This document shows, in pieces, positions 11,241-61,755 of a DNA stretch of 64,000 nt. Within the stretch, counting starts at the first letter, position 1; every line of letters begins with the position of its first letter. The notes beneath the pieces are model-generated. The model was not told the DNA's origin. It saw nothing but the letters and a program-made list of their open reading frames with translations, and did not search any database. The position numbers and the translations under genes were made by a program. Origin of the DNA: Tiliqua scincoides (Eukaryota > Chordata > Lepidosauria > Squamata > Scincidae); the NCBI RefSeq assembly GCF_035046505.1, contig NC_089824.1, forward strand, positions 45,979,274-46,043,273, given 5' to 3'.

Positions 11241-11788
11241 CACCAGAATGGTTCCTATCTAATGAAAGCAGCCCCCAAAAAACACCCAAAAAGGAAGTCC
11301 CTCCCTCCAGACAAACAAATGTATTGAGCCTTGTGGAAAGCGAAAGTAAGCCACAGGGTTTTGTTTACTTGCAAGTAAGCAAAAGTGCCTTGGCTGCTGG
11401 TCAAGTCAGGCAAATCGGAATGCAAGGCTGCCTGCATGGTCCCAGTCTGATGAAAGTGGAGCTCAACAAATGCTCCAGAAGGCAGCACCCCCCCCCCCCA
11501 AAGAATAAACCAGAGGCTTGAGCGGGTAAGGTGGGCACTGGGGAGGGTTGAAAATCTCACTGATTTATTTATTGGGGGGGGGGGTGTTATTGCAGGCAGG
11601 CTACAGAGAAAATTCACTTGGTGGGCTGGCTTCCTCTTATTTATCTGTTTTTCTTTAATTTAATTATTGATAATTATTTTATTTTGCTTGATGATGTCAC
11701 TTCCAGCCATGACATCACTTCTGGTGGGTCCCGGACAGATTGTCATTCTAAAAAGTGGGTCCCAGTGTTAAAAGTTTGAGAACCACTG
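11240..11788. mobile_element. hAT-type element fragment related to the 29854-31059 copy
   Basis: The stretch ACAAATGTATTGAGCC, the CCACAG...TTTGTTTA block, and GCAGGCAGGCTACAGAGA recur in the same order at 30395-31000. The right end AAAAGTTTGAGAACCACTG is the family terminus. No matching left end is seen, so this copy is incomplete on that side. It contains C10 and G11 runs. Confidence 0.6.
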
Positions 11789-11974
11789 CCTTAACTCAAA
11801 ACAGGCCAATGAGACATGGGGGGGGGCACCCTAGTGACCAAAATTCTGGAAATTGTGGCTTTAAGGAATAATACCATCATGTTATATAACATTTGATGCA
11901 GAATTTCATCCATTGCTTGTGGGGAAATATTCACTGCATTTATTTTTCTGCCCATTATTATTATTCATTTCATG

Positions 11975-12110
11975 TCATGACTATTACTATCTCTGTCTCA
12001 CCTACCTCACAGGGTTGTTGTGAGGACAAAATAAGGTGCGGAACCATGTACACCACCCTGAGCTGCTTAGAGGAAGGATGGTGTAAAAAGTGAATTAATT
12101 AAGCAATAAA
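11975..12110 (+). mobile_element. tRNA-derived SINE, 3' part
   Basis: CTACCTCACAGGGTTGTTGT then GAGGACAAAATAAGG and CCACCCTGAGCTGCTTAGAG lead into an AAT-rich tail. This is the core and tail of the same SINE family as 9188-9385, here on the plus strand and lacking the tRNA head. Confidence 0.65.
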
Positions 12111-12417
12111 ATAATTAATTAAGTCATATGGGGTGACAAAAATTTATGGGCCCCGGGTGTCAAATGACCTAGCTACACCTCTGTCTGTTGGACAGGTGTC
12201 ATCAACCCTTAACTATCAAGCCCATCTGAAATGCAGAGATCATATCACAGGGTGGTTGTAATCCTCTCTCCATTTGCAGTATGCTACATTCCAAGTGTTT
12301 GGTGAACTTCCTTAACAACGACCTACAACATGAGATAATAAATATACCACATTTGTATTTCAACTCCCCCCCCCAAAAAAAAATCCGCTTGTTTTTACAC
12401 ATACAAGACCTGAGCTT

Positions 12418-12980
12418 CAAACAGCCCCATCCTCTGCATGTCTACTTAGAAGTAGATCCCATTGTGTTCCTTGGGGCTTACTCCAGGGAAATGTGTATGG
12501 GATTGCGAGCATTGGCTCCCCACAATAATCTGAGGGCCCAACCCAATCCTAGGCAGGTTTACATAGTAGTGAGCAGCACTGAGTTCAATGGGGCCCCCTC
12601 CCAGGAAAGTGTGGATAGGATTGGGCTGTGAGAGCCCAAGCCTATGCATGTCTACTCAGAAGTAAGTCCCATTAGAGTCAATAGGTTTACTCCCAAGTAA
12701 GTGTGTATAGGATTGCAGCCTAACTTCAATCCTATGCAGGTCTACTCAGAAGTCAGTCCCAGTATAGTCAACCGGGCTTCCTCCCAGCAAAGTGTGGACA
12801 GGACTGCAGCCTGAGGGCCCCCCCCCCCGCCTCTGCAGGTCTACTCAGAAGCAAGTCCCATTGGAGTCAGTGGGGCTTCCTCCCAGGAAAGTGTGGGCAG
12901 GACACAGCTTCAGGGCCCGATCCTAGGCATGCCTGCTCAGAATTCAGTCCCACCGCAGTCAACGGGGCTGGGACGGCGGC
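12418..12980. repeat. cluster of six palindromic repeats leading into the LYPLA1 CpG island
   Basis: Family P units lie at about 12418-12505, 12535-12630, 12632-12720, 12723-12815, 12816-12910 and 12911-12980, nearly back to back and in the same orientation. The last is GC-enriched (GATCCTAGGCATGCCTGCTC) and merges with the CpG island. Confidence 0.85.
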
Positions 12981-13362
12981 CTGAGCCCGGGAGGGGAGGG
13001 GAGGGGAGGCGTCAAGGGGAGCCCTGAAGTACGGCCTGCGGACCCAGCAGGCGCGCCTCTGAGGCCGCGGAGCCCCACAATGGCGGCGTGGACGGGCGAG
13101 GCGGCGCTGGACTGAGCAGTCAATGAGAAGGCGGGGGAGGGGCTGGCCAGGTCCGGCTGCGCACTGCGCGTGAGGCGGCGAGAGGCGGGGCGCCTCCTCA
13201 GCCCCCCGCACTCCAACGGCGGCTTCGGGGGCGGAGACGGAGGCGGCCCGCGCAGCCCCGCTCCCGCCTCCCCCGCGCAGCCCTCCAATCCGCTCCGCGC
13301 CCCTCCTCGCCAGCCGCCAGCCTGCCTCTGGCCGCCGCGGGGGAGCCGAGCCAGTGCGGTGT

Positions 13363-36253
<22,891 letters not shown>

Positions 36254-37350
36254 AATTGTTTGAGGCCTTCTTGCAAAATGCACCAGCATCATCTGTATTA
36301 GGTTGTTTCTTTTTGTGCTACCATTTCTAAAGCATTTATGTGCCTACAGTGTTAACTGTATTGCAAAAATATATCAAGAGTAAATAGTAGCATTTCTCAT
36401 GATGCTCTTTTTAACTTTTATTGGCCAGGATGTAGATCTAAGGCAGCGGAAAAGCATGTTGGAATAATTAGGCATACTCTTCCATGCTCAAGTGCTCCAA
36501 ATTTAAAGTTATCAATTGATGATGGAACATGACTTGTTTGAAATAATTGTTTTAACAAGAACAATTTGATATGTTCCAAGACCTGTTTTATTACTGCTTG
36601 CTAAGTTGACATTCATATATTGTACACACACTATGCAGTATGTAAAGCTCAGTAAGCATGCAGTGGTAGAATAAGTATTCTTAATATTGTTAAACCTGAC
36701 CTTTATTATGCATGCGCAAGATGAGACAGTTTTCCAGTCTTTAAATTATCCCAATACGTTGGTGAAATACAGTATTATCTCCTACCTACATGCCAAGCTG
36801 CTTTGAAATCTTAAAACCAGTGTCAGATCTCAGGACAGAAGACCTGACTAGACTGCCCATATTAAGATTGAATGGTGATAGAAAGAGATCACTAAATAAT
36901 GTTTTAATACAACAAAGCTATGTTAAAATCTCGTCTAACAGGCTGCAGTATTTGAGCCCTCAGGCTTTTCTAGATAGCCTTTAAATTTCTAAATTTAAAA
37001 AAACACAAAATACCTTTTATTACAAATTGTCTTAACATTGTTCTGTTTGTTTCTACTTCAGACAAATCAGGAATCACATGTAGGTTCACAACATTTATGT
37101 AACAGACCATTTAGAAATATGGAACTGAAATTGTCTCTTCAGTGTTGATGTAACATGGTGGCTTTTCCTTTTTTTATTAAGATGTTTGTTATTTGGGATC
37201 TATTGGGGACAATATGTACTTTCTATAAACAAATTCTAACAAATGTCTGACCAAAAGAAAATACTGAATCTTGTACAACTTGCCAAAATCTTAAACTTGC
37301 ATCACATTTATGTATTCATATACAAATAAAACCCACAGTATTGTATTCTA
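36254..37350 (+). other. LYPLA1: LYPLA1 3' UTR
   Basis: AT-rich, repeat-free sequence follows the stop up to AATAAA at 37325. Lack of transposons here, in contrast with the introns, supports a transcribed and constrained UTR. Longer forms ending near later AATAAA sites (39035, 39340, 39534) are possible. Confidence 0.65.
37325..37330 (+). terminator. LYPLA1: LYPLA1 poly(A) signal
   Basis: AATAAA, followed within about 20-45 bases by a T/GT-rich stretch (TATTGTATTCTATGGTTGTC), the usual downstream element. It is the best candidate end of the major transcript. Confidence 0.65.
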
Positions 37351-39031
37351 TGGTTGTCTTCCGTTTGCAGAAGCCCTGTTTGTGCGAGAGAGGAGGGATG
37401 ATTTTCGTCTACCTTCCTTTTTGTCTGCTGTCCCCAAATCTTTAAGGACTAGGACCCTCAAGATATTTTAGGAATGCAGGGAGTTGCAGAGGGAAGGGAA
37501 GATAGGCAAAAATAACCTCTTCACTCCTCCTCCTAATGCAAGTGATGCTTCTGTGAACTGAAGGAGACTTGGGATACATCTTAAGGTCTATGGACTGCTT
37601 TCTTTTCAACTTGTATAGCTTGGGCTTTCATCCAGAAACAAATTTCAGATTTGGTGGTAGTGAGGAACACAGAGTGTGGCAGCTATGGCGGGGGTGCATT
37701 GGATTTCTCTATCCCTTTCAGGTCATCACTATGGTCCCATAGTTCCTACTGATGTTGAAATCAACTGCTCTTTCAATTTCTCTTCCATTACTTTTGTTCT
37801 CTGTGTGATTTTTTTTTCTTTTAGCCATGCAATCTAATCAGTCACCTGTGGTAGCTAAAGATGTGACTAAGGTACCTCAAGGAAGCCTGTGACTTGATCT
37901 TGCCTAAAATTGCCAAAACTACCCTGTAATTTTGGTAATTTGTGCATTACATTTATTGAATTTTTGTGAACCTTCTGTCACCTCTTGGATTGAGGGCCAT
38001 AGGACTAATAGAAGAACCAAACAGTAAAGCTGGTTCTGGATTGTGCCACTTCAGGGTACAGTTCAGAGAACTACATGTTGGAATTTTCCTATGTATTTTT
38101 TCTTGTAAATCCACCTTGGACACACACAATAGGACTGTTAGGGAAAAGTTTTCAGCCTAGCTGTAACACAGGTTGTTTGTAAATAGAGGAGCACTGGAGC
38201 ATGCAACTTCACCACCTGGAGCCTGAACTGGTATAGTTCAGAAACATTTAACACTTGATTCAGCTGAATATAGAAATTATCCTCATAAGAAGCAGCACTT
38301 TTTTGTAGTCTTAAGCTTTCTCTACAATTTTTCAATTCTTTGGAGCCTCTGTAAAGGTTGGAAGGCTCTTAATATGAATATGGAGTCAATGTGGCTTTCT
38401 TCAGTGCTTGTCCTGCTTTTACTGAATAATTTTCTATACAAGTATTAGCTTCCAGGGGAAGAAGGTAAACTGAAATGATTTAACAACTTTCTCTAAAGTG
38501 AGAAGTTTTCTGAACCTTGCTTCTTAACAGAAGTTGGTTTGCTTCTGTTACAATATACAGAAAACTACAAAGAATTCCTTGTGGGACAGTCACAACTTAA
38601 ATCAGCAGTGCAAATGGGCATTCTGATCTGCAAGAAAGTATTCATGTTCTTATGCACCTAAACAGTGTGTGGAAACCATTGAAATCAATATGAGTAGCAA
38701 TTCTGAGTTTACTGCAATAGGAAGAAACATTTACCTCTCACTTTTGAATTCAAGACAACTAACATCTTACCTAAAACTTGATATCCACATTCAGTTATTT
38801 ATAACTGGAGTATTTGGATGGAAATTCTTTTGCCAACTTGTTGATATATAACTATATTGTATACCATATCCCAAATGTTGTGACGACACAGGCAAAACTA
38901 TTGGCTTCTTTAGGACTTTTTCCTCTATAGCCTTTTTGTTTTTCCTTAAATATTGTATAATGTCATTGCAGTGAATTGCTGGAAGAGTACTGTACTCTGT
39001 AACTTGTATTTTAGACTTGTTAATTATTTGT

Positions 39032-39060
39032 CTTAATAAAGTGCAATGCACTTTATTAAG
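39032..39060. promoter_or_regulatory. perfect 29-bp palindrome with AATAAA on both strands
   Basis: Fourteen-base arms (CTTAATAAAGTGCA and its exact inverse) are separated by one A. AATAAA occurs on the plus strand at 39035-39040 and on the minus strand from 39057 down to 39052. It could act as a distal LYPLA1 poly(A) site or a two-way transcription stop, or be chance. The function is inference. Confidence 0.5.
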
Positions 39061-40506
39061 CTACAAAATGCATCTTTTTATAAATAGGTGCTATTGATTC
39101 TCAAACTGAATATAGTTTTAAGAATGTATTGTATAGGATGTTAATGAAGCCATATATTTAGGCTGGGATATTTTATAAGCTGTAATTTGGCTTTCCTTAA
39201 TCCTGAGTTGTAGAAATAAATATAAGAACATAAACATCTAAGGTAACATCTTGATTTTATATTTCCTGTTCATGGTAACAAATGTTATTGAAATGGCTTT
39301 CTTGTAGTTGAAAGATGTAAACCTTTCTGTTACTGTGAAATAAATTCTGAACAATTGCTGTCTGAATGTGTTTAAAGCAATAATTTGAAGTATAGAAGCC
39401 TGCAGCCTTCAAATGTACATCTCTATAGTACAGTGGGGAATATTTCATTTATTTTTTTGAGCACGGTATTTTGCCACTAACTTAGATCATGTGTGTAGGA
39501 AAACCCATTGCAAGTAGCATCAACAGTTCATGAAAATAAATGGTATCTTTTGACAATTGGCCACTGAACTAGTCCTTGTCCTATTCCTGATACTTAGAGC
39601 TAGTTCACACATACAGTGGTATATCAGAATTCCCTGTATGCCAGACCATTTTGTGCCTTGAATTTATAGCCTACCTTTTTCCATCACTGAACTTGGGCAG
39701 TATAGAAGGTATTCCCAGTGGCTGGGTCAAGCCCTGGGCTAGATGAAGCCTACAAGTTATGTATTATGGCAACGTGCTTGACACTTCCTCTCACTTGCTC
39801 TTTTGTGTCTGTAGTTCCATTCACATAAATAGCTTGCTTTTGAGGTGGGGAGGGAATACAAGGCTGATGAGATAGAAGCTGTGAAAGCCTGCTCTGTGTG
39901 GTCATCTTTGGCCTTCTTGCATATTTACAAGCTTATGGCAATAGTCCCCAGTCAACTGGAAACATGTAGGATTGAAGCAATTTAAATATAACAGTTCCAT
40001 AGACATAAGGGTGTGTTCATGCATGACTACATGGCTTACTGCTGTTCCCTTATCACATTTTTTCCTTTCCCCCCAAAGCTTAAAATATTGTACTATACAT
40101 GATCTTTCTCCTAAACCTTTTATCCTCAGTAGATAAGCCTGCAAGTGCATACTTGACCCAAGATCATGCTGAACTTGATGTCTAAAGCAGGGATCTTAAC
40201 CTGGGCCTTTCCAGTCCAATACTAAACAATGTTGGTTCTCTCCCAGTTCTCATGAGGCTACCCCTATGAAGATCTTAAGTCTCCCATGTATTTGACAACT
40301 GTCTTAGAAGGGTGCCACTATTTGTTAAGCAACTTTTTGTTTCCAGTAGTGATTGGATTCTGTAAAGTAGTGATTTATGATTCCATGAAGTGGTAGTCCC
40401 AAATACAGGCTATGTGTATGGTTGTCATGTTTTAGATAGGTGTGTTAACAGCCTCTTTACCAGCAGTACTGTACATCTTTATGCTGCCAGTGAAGTGCTC
40501 CTGTTG

Positions 40507-40572
40507 AATTTCTAAAACCTGTGAAACAAGGGCCTTGAAACAAGGAATTTCTAAAACCTGTGAAACAAGAGA
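40507..40572. repeat. short tandem duplication, period 39 bp
   Basis: AATTTCTAAAACCTGTGAAA then CAAG begins at 40507 and again at 40546. Nothing else marks it. Confidence 0.8.
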
Positions 40573-40766
40573 CTTGAGAGCACCACCGCACAACGCCATG
40601 CACCTGGAGGGGATCAAAAGGACAAATTCCAATTGGCTTTGTATACTCCAATTGAAGTATGCACATTTTGTCTGGTTCAACTCAGTTTGGGCCATGCTGC
40701 GTCATGCCACAACTAGACCAAAAAGTTGGCTAGCAATACATTGGCACACCATGAACTGCTACTTGC

Positions 40767-40953
40767 TAAGGGCACAGTCCTAACCAGGTCTACTCCAAAG
40801 TAAGTCCTATTTTGTTCAATAGGGCTTACTTGCAGGAAAGTGTGGTTAGGATTGCAGCTTGACAGCCCAGTCCAAGCATGTCTACTCAGATGTAAGTCCC
40901 ATTAGAGTCAATGGGGCTTATTCCCAGGAAAGTGTGGCTAGGATTGGGCTGTC
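40767..40953. repeat. two adjacent palindromic repeats upstream of TCEA1
   Basis: Family P units at about 40767-40858 and 40862-40953 run in the same orientation, about 720 bases before the TCEA1 ATG, at the edge of its GC-rich promoter region. Confidence 0.85.
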
Positions 40954-41419
40954 AGTTGCTTAAACCGAACTAGACAAGAGGGCAGTCTCCAATGAGGATG
41001 TGCACAACTGGCACCTGGGGCGTTTGGCGGGCCCACGGTCAGTTCTACAGGTGCCATACACATGCTGGTGGGGCTTGAGCCCCACCTTCCCCCCCCCAGC
41101 CCAGGTCCACCAGGTGGGCACCTCGAACACTGACCCCTGTGGCCTGAAGGCGGAGCCCAGACTTCCCGGCCTCCATGGTTGCTGGGTAGGTAGACCTGGA
41201 CTCCTGCCTGCAACTGCAGCCTCGAGGGGTCTGTGCTCGCCTCTCCACTGTCCAGCCCCAGGCAAGGCCTCCTGGCTGCCCTCCCCCCACCACAGGTGCA
41301 GCGCCTGCCCCACTGGCAGGGCTGGAGCGCTGGCCAGGGATAGGCTCTGCGCGCGCCTTGCAACGCGGCGCCATTTTGTCTGTGCTGGGCAGGCCCAGCC
41401 CCACCTCCCCCCTGAATCG

Positions 41420-41507
41420 ATGTTCTCGGCTCTCCGCAGCGCGCCTGGCTCCTTCTGCCGGGGCTTGATGAAGGCGGCCTGGCGCCACGGCTGCCGAGCT
41501 GTCGTAG
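41420..41507 (+). other. candidate upstream exon or uORF ending at a strong splice donor
   Basis: ATG at 41420 opens a frame MFSALRSAPGSFCRGLMKAA then WRHGCRAVV, which meets GTCGTAG|GTGAGT at 41507/41508. The donor is a near-consensus site on the TCEA1 strand. The peptide has no acidic residue and four Arg, like a mitochondrial targeting sequence. The exon would end in phase 1, whereas TCEA1 exon 2 starts in phase 0, so it cannot give TCEA1 in frame directly. It may be a noncoding alternative first exon, another gene's start, or chance in GC-rich DNA. Confidence 0.25.
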
Positions 41508-41675
41508 GTGAGTCAGGCCGGTGGACGCGCTGGGCCGCCGGCCGGTCGCGTTGACGACTCCAGCTTTGCGTGCGCTCCGCGGTGGGCTTCCGGCGTCCTT
41601 GGTCAGCTCGCGGCTGTGGAGCTGCACTCGGCCCTCCCCCCACCGCCAGGGCCCCGGGCAGCCGCCGCCGCCGCC

Positions 41676-58288
<16,613 letters not shown>

Positions 58289-58817
58289 TAATTTTTTCCT
58301 TCTCCCGTTGTCTTTCAAATGGTGTGTATCATAGGCAATTATCCGTCACTGATGTAAAACCATGGACACTGGTGTTTTCCCTTCATGATTATAATATAAC
58401 ATTATAAATTTCACGTACTTAAAAAAGCATCAAGCAAAATCTTTTCAGGAGAGATCTTGGGTAAATTTTCAGGTCATCTTGTCATGAGTAGAGGTTAAAA
58501 ACTGTTCCCTTTCTTGTTTGTGTGAAATCAGTTAGAATGCAAACTTCGGATTTCCCTCCAAAGCCATTTAAGTTATAACCAAAAAAAGTGCGGGAAGGCC
58601 AGTTGGGATTTGAAATTCCCTCTCACATGGCCCACTGGAAAGAAGTGGAGCTAAGCTGCCCCAAAATGTATATAGGGCAAGCTCTTAGCTTTTCAGTGTG
58701 GGTAGTTGAGAGCTGAAGTGCTGAAATAAATCACTGAGCTGTATCACTACTGAATCTCATTGATGAAATTTGAGAGAGTGCTACCAATATTTGAGAAAGA
58801 TTGCTACCAGTATGCTT

Positions 58818-59215
58818 AAACCCCTACTTACGAAGAGGTTACGTTCCAGAGGTCCATTTGTAACTTGAATTCGATGTAGATCAGAACAACCAATTCTTGT
58901 TGGTCCAGCTTGATTGCACCTGTGCAGAAGAACCAGCAAAGGACATAGTACACCTGTGCAAAAATGCTAATGCAACTCCAACATCTATAAATTAGATGTT
59001 CATAACTCAGGGAGGGTGTGCAGACCCACTTTTGTCTGAGAAGCTGTGTTGTCTCTATTTCAGTCTTGCCTGAAGTTCTGCTAGGGAGCCAGGTTACTGG
59101 AAGAGAGTGATTGTAATCTCTCTTGTAGAGAGTGAGAGCCTTGGCAAGCAAGGGACTGGCGGCCGCAAAAGAATGACAGCATGGGCTAACACTGGGGATG
59201 TAAGGGTTCTGTATT
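58818..59215. mobile_element. Tigger/pogo-like element in TCEA1 intron 3
   Basis: CCCCTACTTACGAAGAGGTT then ACGTTCCAGAGGTCCATTTG and TAACTTGAATTCGATGTAGA, a Tigger-type terminus related to 51636-51760. The right end is not clear. Confidence 0.45.
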
Positions 59216-59767
59216 GGGAACCACGAGAGCATCACACTTTTATAGTCTAGACACCTGTGACCAAGAGATTGGCCAGTTAGTTCAAGTCATTCTGTTTTTT
59301 TTTATCATATTTGCCCCATATGCTTACCAGAATACGGTGCTACTGTGACAGAAGTCACAACTGATAGAAACCCCTGTGAAGATCTAGATCAGTGGTTGTC
59401 AATCTTCTTGGTGCCACAGTTTACCTTGTCCTTTGTGGTGGGTCATGATGCAGGAATAACTTTCCAGGAGGGTGGAGAGGCTTCTTCTGGGTTACTTTGT
59501 GCTGGCAACCAACTCTACTGGCCTCTGCCGACCTCAGAATGGCCTGCAGAAGTCTCAGAAAGCCACTGCTCATTTTTGGAAGCAAACCAGAAGTGGCGTT
59601 CCAAGGCTTTTGCAGGCCATTCTGAGGCCCACAGAGGCAAGTAGAGTGGGTTACTGGCCTGGCACAATGCAGAAGAGGCCACCCCACCTTCCCAGTAAGT
59701 GATTCAGGTTCAGAATGGCTCTGATTTCAACTCCAACCAGAACCAGGGCAGGTGGGAGGGTCTAGGT

Positions 59768-61692
59768 CAGGGGTCAGCAACCTTAAACACTCAAAGAGCC
59801 ATTTGGACCCATTTTCCGGAAGGAAAAAAACCTCAGGAGCCACAAAACCCTTTTGACATCTAAAATGAAGATAATACTGCATATGTAAGTTTTTTTTTTA
59901 CCTTTATGCTCTTATAGGTCCCATTTTTATGATGTAGCCCCCTCTTGTAGCTTTTAGTTAGTTTTGTCATACATTCTTGTCCTGTGTTTTCAGACGCCTG
60001 GTTCTCTATGGTGTTTTGCCTGATTCCAAGGCCATTCTCTGCCTGGAGAATTATGCCCACTTTAAGCAAATTAGCTCCCCTTCTTTCCCCCAACAAATGA
60101 CCCTAGTTCTGCCCTGTAGTCCTGCTGGACCCCACCTCCAGGGTAACTCACCTGTTCAACCTGCAGAGGTCCCCTCTCCTGCCAGCAGCCTCCCACCACT
60201 ACAGCAGCCCCTTGGTCCTCAGCAGGTCTTGGGCACAGCAGCCACACTTCAAACTCCAGTGTCTCCAGCAGTTAGTCACAAAGTCAGTTAGAGTATCCAG
60301 GGCAGAGTCCAAAGTCAATAAGCCAAGTCTCATTCCAAGATCAGATTCCAAAGTAAGTCAGTCAAATCAGTCAGAGTATCCAAGTCAAAGTCAATAAGCC
60401 CAGTCAGTCTCCTCTCCTACCTCCAACCTGCACTCCTTCTACAACCCACACCCCTTCCTCAGGTGCCCCTTATATCCCTGAGGGCCCTATTGCCTTCAAG
60501 TGGCTGCAGCTGTGCAGCACACTGCTGGATGTGCAGCCTTACTCTTAAAGGGGCCACTGCTGACACCACATCTACCTCCTCACCAGATCTTCCAGGATTC
60601 CAATATATATGGTGGTTATGACATCTGCTTATCTTTCATGGATACTAAAGAACTCCCCCCACCTTCCAGAGGCACCCTGCTGGAAGGAAAAAAGGACACA
60701 GACTCCAGAGGTGGGGAAGAGAAGAAGGGGGGGGGCAGCCACAGGCCAGCTTCTGCCCTGCCTGCCCTCCCTCCCTCCCTCCCTCCCTCAGGCTGCAACC
60801 CTCTCCACACTATCCTGGGAGTAAGCCCCATTGGCTACAATGGGACTTCTGAGCAGACAAGTTGGTTGGAGCTCTCAGGTTGCAGTCCTCTCCACATTTT
60901 CCTGGGAGGAAGCCTCACTGACTACTTGTGAGTAGACCTGCATAGGAGGGGGCTGAGGCTGCAGCCCTCCACACCTTCCTGGGAGGAAGCCTCACTGACT
61001 ACAGTGGGGCTTACTTATGAGTAGATCTGCACAGGAGGAGGCTGAGGCTACAGCCCTCCACACCTTCCTAGGAGTAGCCCAGGGACTACATCAGGGCTTA
61101 CTCTGGAACAGACCTGCAGGGGCTCCCACTCACCTGTCCTTGCGCTTGGCCTTTAGCAGTTCCAAGGCTGCCATCCCAGACACCCTTTCCTGGGAGTAAG
61201 CTTCATCCATTGTAATGGGGCTTAAAACTGAGTAGACACACAGGATGTCTCCTCTGCTGTGGAGGAAAAGCCTCTCCTTACACTGAGTGGGGACCTACTC
61301 AAGGAAAGGCGGGCTACAAGGGCTTGCAATAGCTGAGGAGGAGGGTGGCTCAGGATTGGCTGGTGGTCAGCCAGTGAAGGGCCCTGAGCCATTCCAACAG
61401 AAAAAGCCAGGAGCCTGCTGGATGCTGATTGGCTGAGCCTGCTGGAGAGTTGTGGAAGGGAAAAACAGACCTTAAGCCTGCAGATCGGGCAAAATTGAAA
61501 AGGGAAACCAATGTGGGGCAGGTGGGGGTGAAGGGAGAGGAGGGCAGTGAGCTCAGGGGGCAGAGGGAAGCAGCCCACCCTCCCAACACAGGTGCCTCCT
61601 GTTAACCCCTTTGCCACTTTCACTGGGAGGAGCCGCAGCAGATAGCTGAAAGAGCCACATGCCGCTCTAGAGCGGCAGGTTGCCGACCCCAG
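59768..61692. mobile_element. hAT-type element, family B, copy 2, nested
   Basis: A 1925-bp element with ends CAGGGGTCAGCAACCT and AGGTTGCCGACCCCAG and perfect 8-bp repeats GTCTAGGT at 59760-59767 and 61693-61700. It aligns with 16455-18116 over nearly its whole length. Compared with copy 1 it has extra palindromic repeat sequence (60960-61060) and an extra segment at about 61350-61440 (GGATTGGCTGGTGGTCAGCC...). It holds a (CCCT)n run at 60764-60788. No transposase. Confidence 0.92.
60795..61235. repeat. palindromic repeat units inside family B copy 2
   Basis: About five family P units or halves, at roughly 60795-60865, 60875-60950, 60958-61040, 61045-61120 and 61170-61235. Each reads CTGGGAG(T/G)AAGCC(C/T)CA(T/C)TG ... 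GGGCTTACTTATGAGTAGA-like. Copy 1 holds the same array with fewer units at 17450-17770. Confidence 0.75.
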
Positions 61693-61755
61693 GTCTAGGT
61701 CATGACCTATCGCATGTGGGCTCACAACCCACCAGTGGGTTACCCTGATCTAGAT

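Larger units (their letters stand above)
9599..13362. other. divergent MRPL15/LYPLA1 intergenic region
   Basis: About 3.8 kb lies between the two start codons. It is CpG-rich at both ends. The middle is built almost entirely of palindromic repeats (9872-10905, 12418-12980) and hAT-type sequence (about 11240-11788), plus a SINE piece (11975-12110). No gene was seen. The long GC-rich open frames here have no family resemblance. Confidence 0.7.
37351..40766. other. LYPLA1-TCEA1 intergenic region, left part
   Basis: Mostly AT-rich, low in recognisable transposons. It may contain extended LYPLA1 3' UTR up to about 39060. Only a 39-bp tandem duplication (40507-40572) and a 29-bp palindrome (39032-39060) stand out. 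Confidence 0.5.
59390..61747. mobile_element. outer hAT-type element in TCEA1 intron 3, split by family B copy 2
   Basis: Starts CAGTGGTTGTCAATCTTC and ends AACCCACCAGTGGGTTACCC then TG. The terminal repeats are weak, but identical 8-mers ATCTAGAT lie at 59382-59389 and 61748-61755. About 433 bp belong to this element; the rest is the inner family B insertion with its duplicated GTCTAGGT. Confidence 0.75.
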
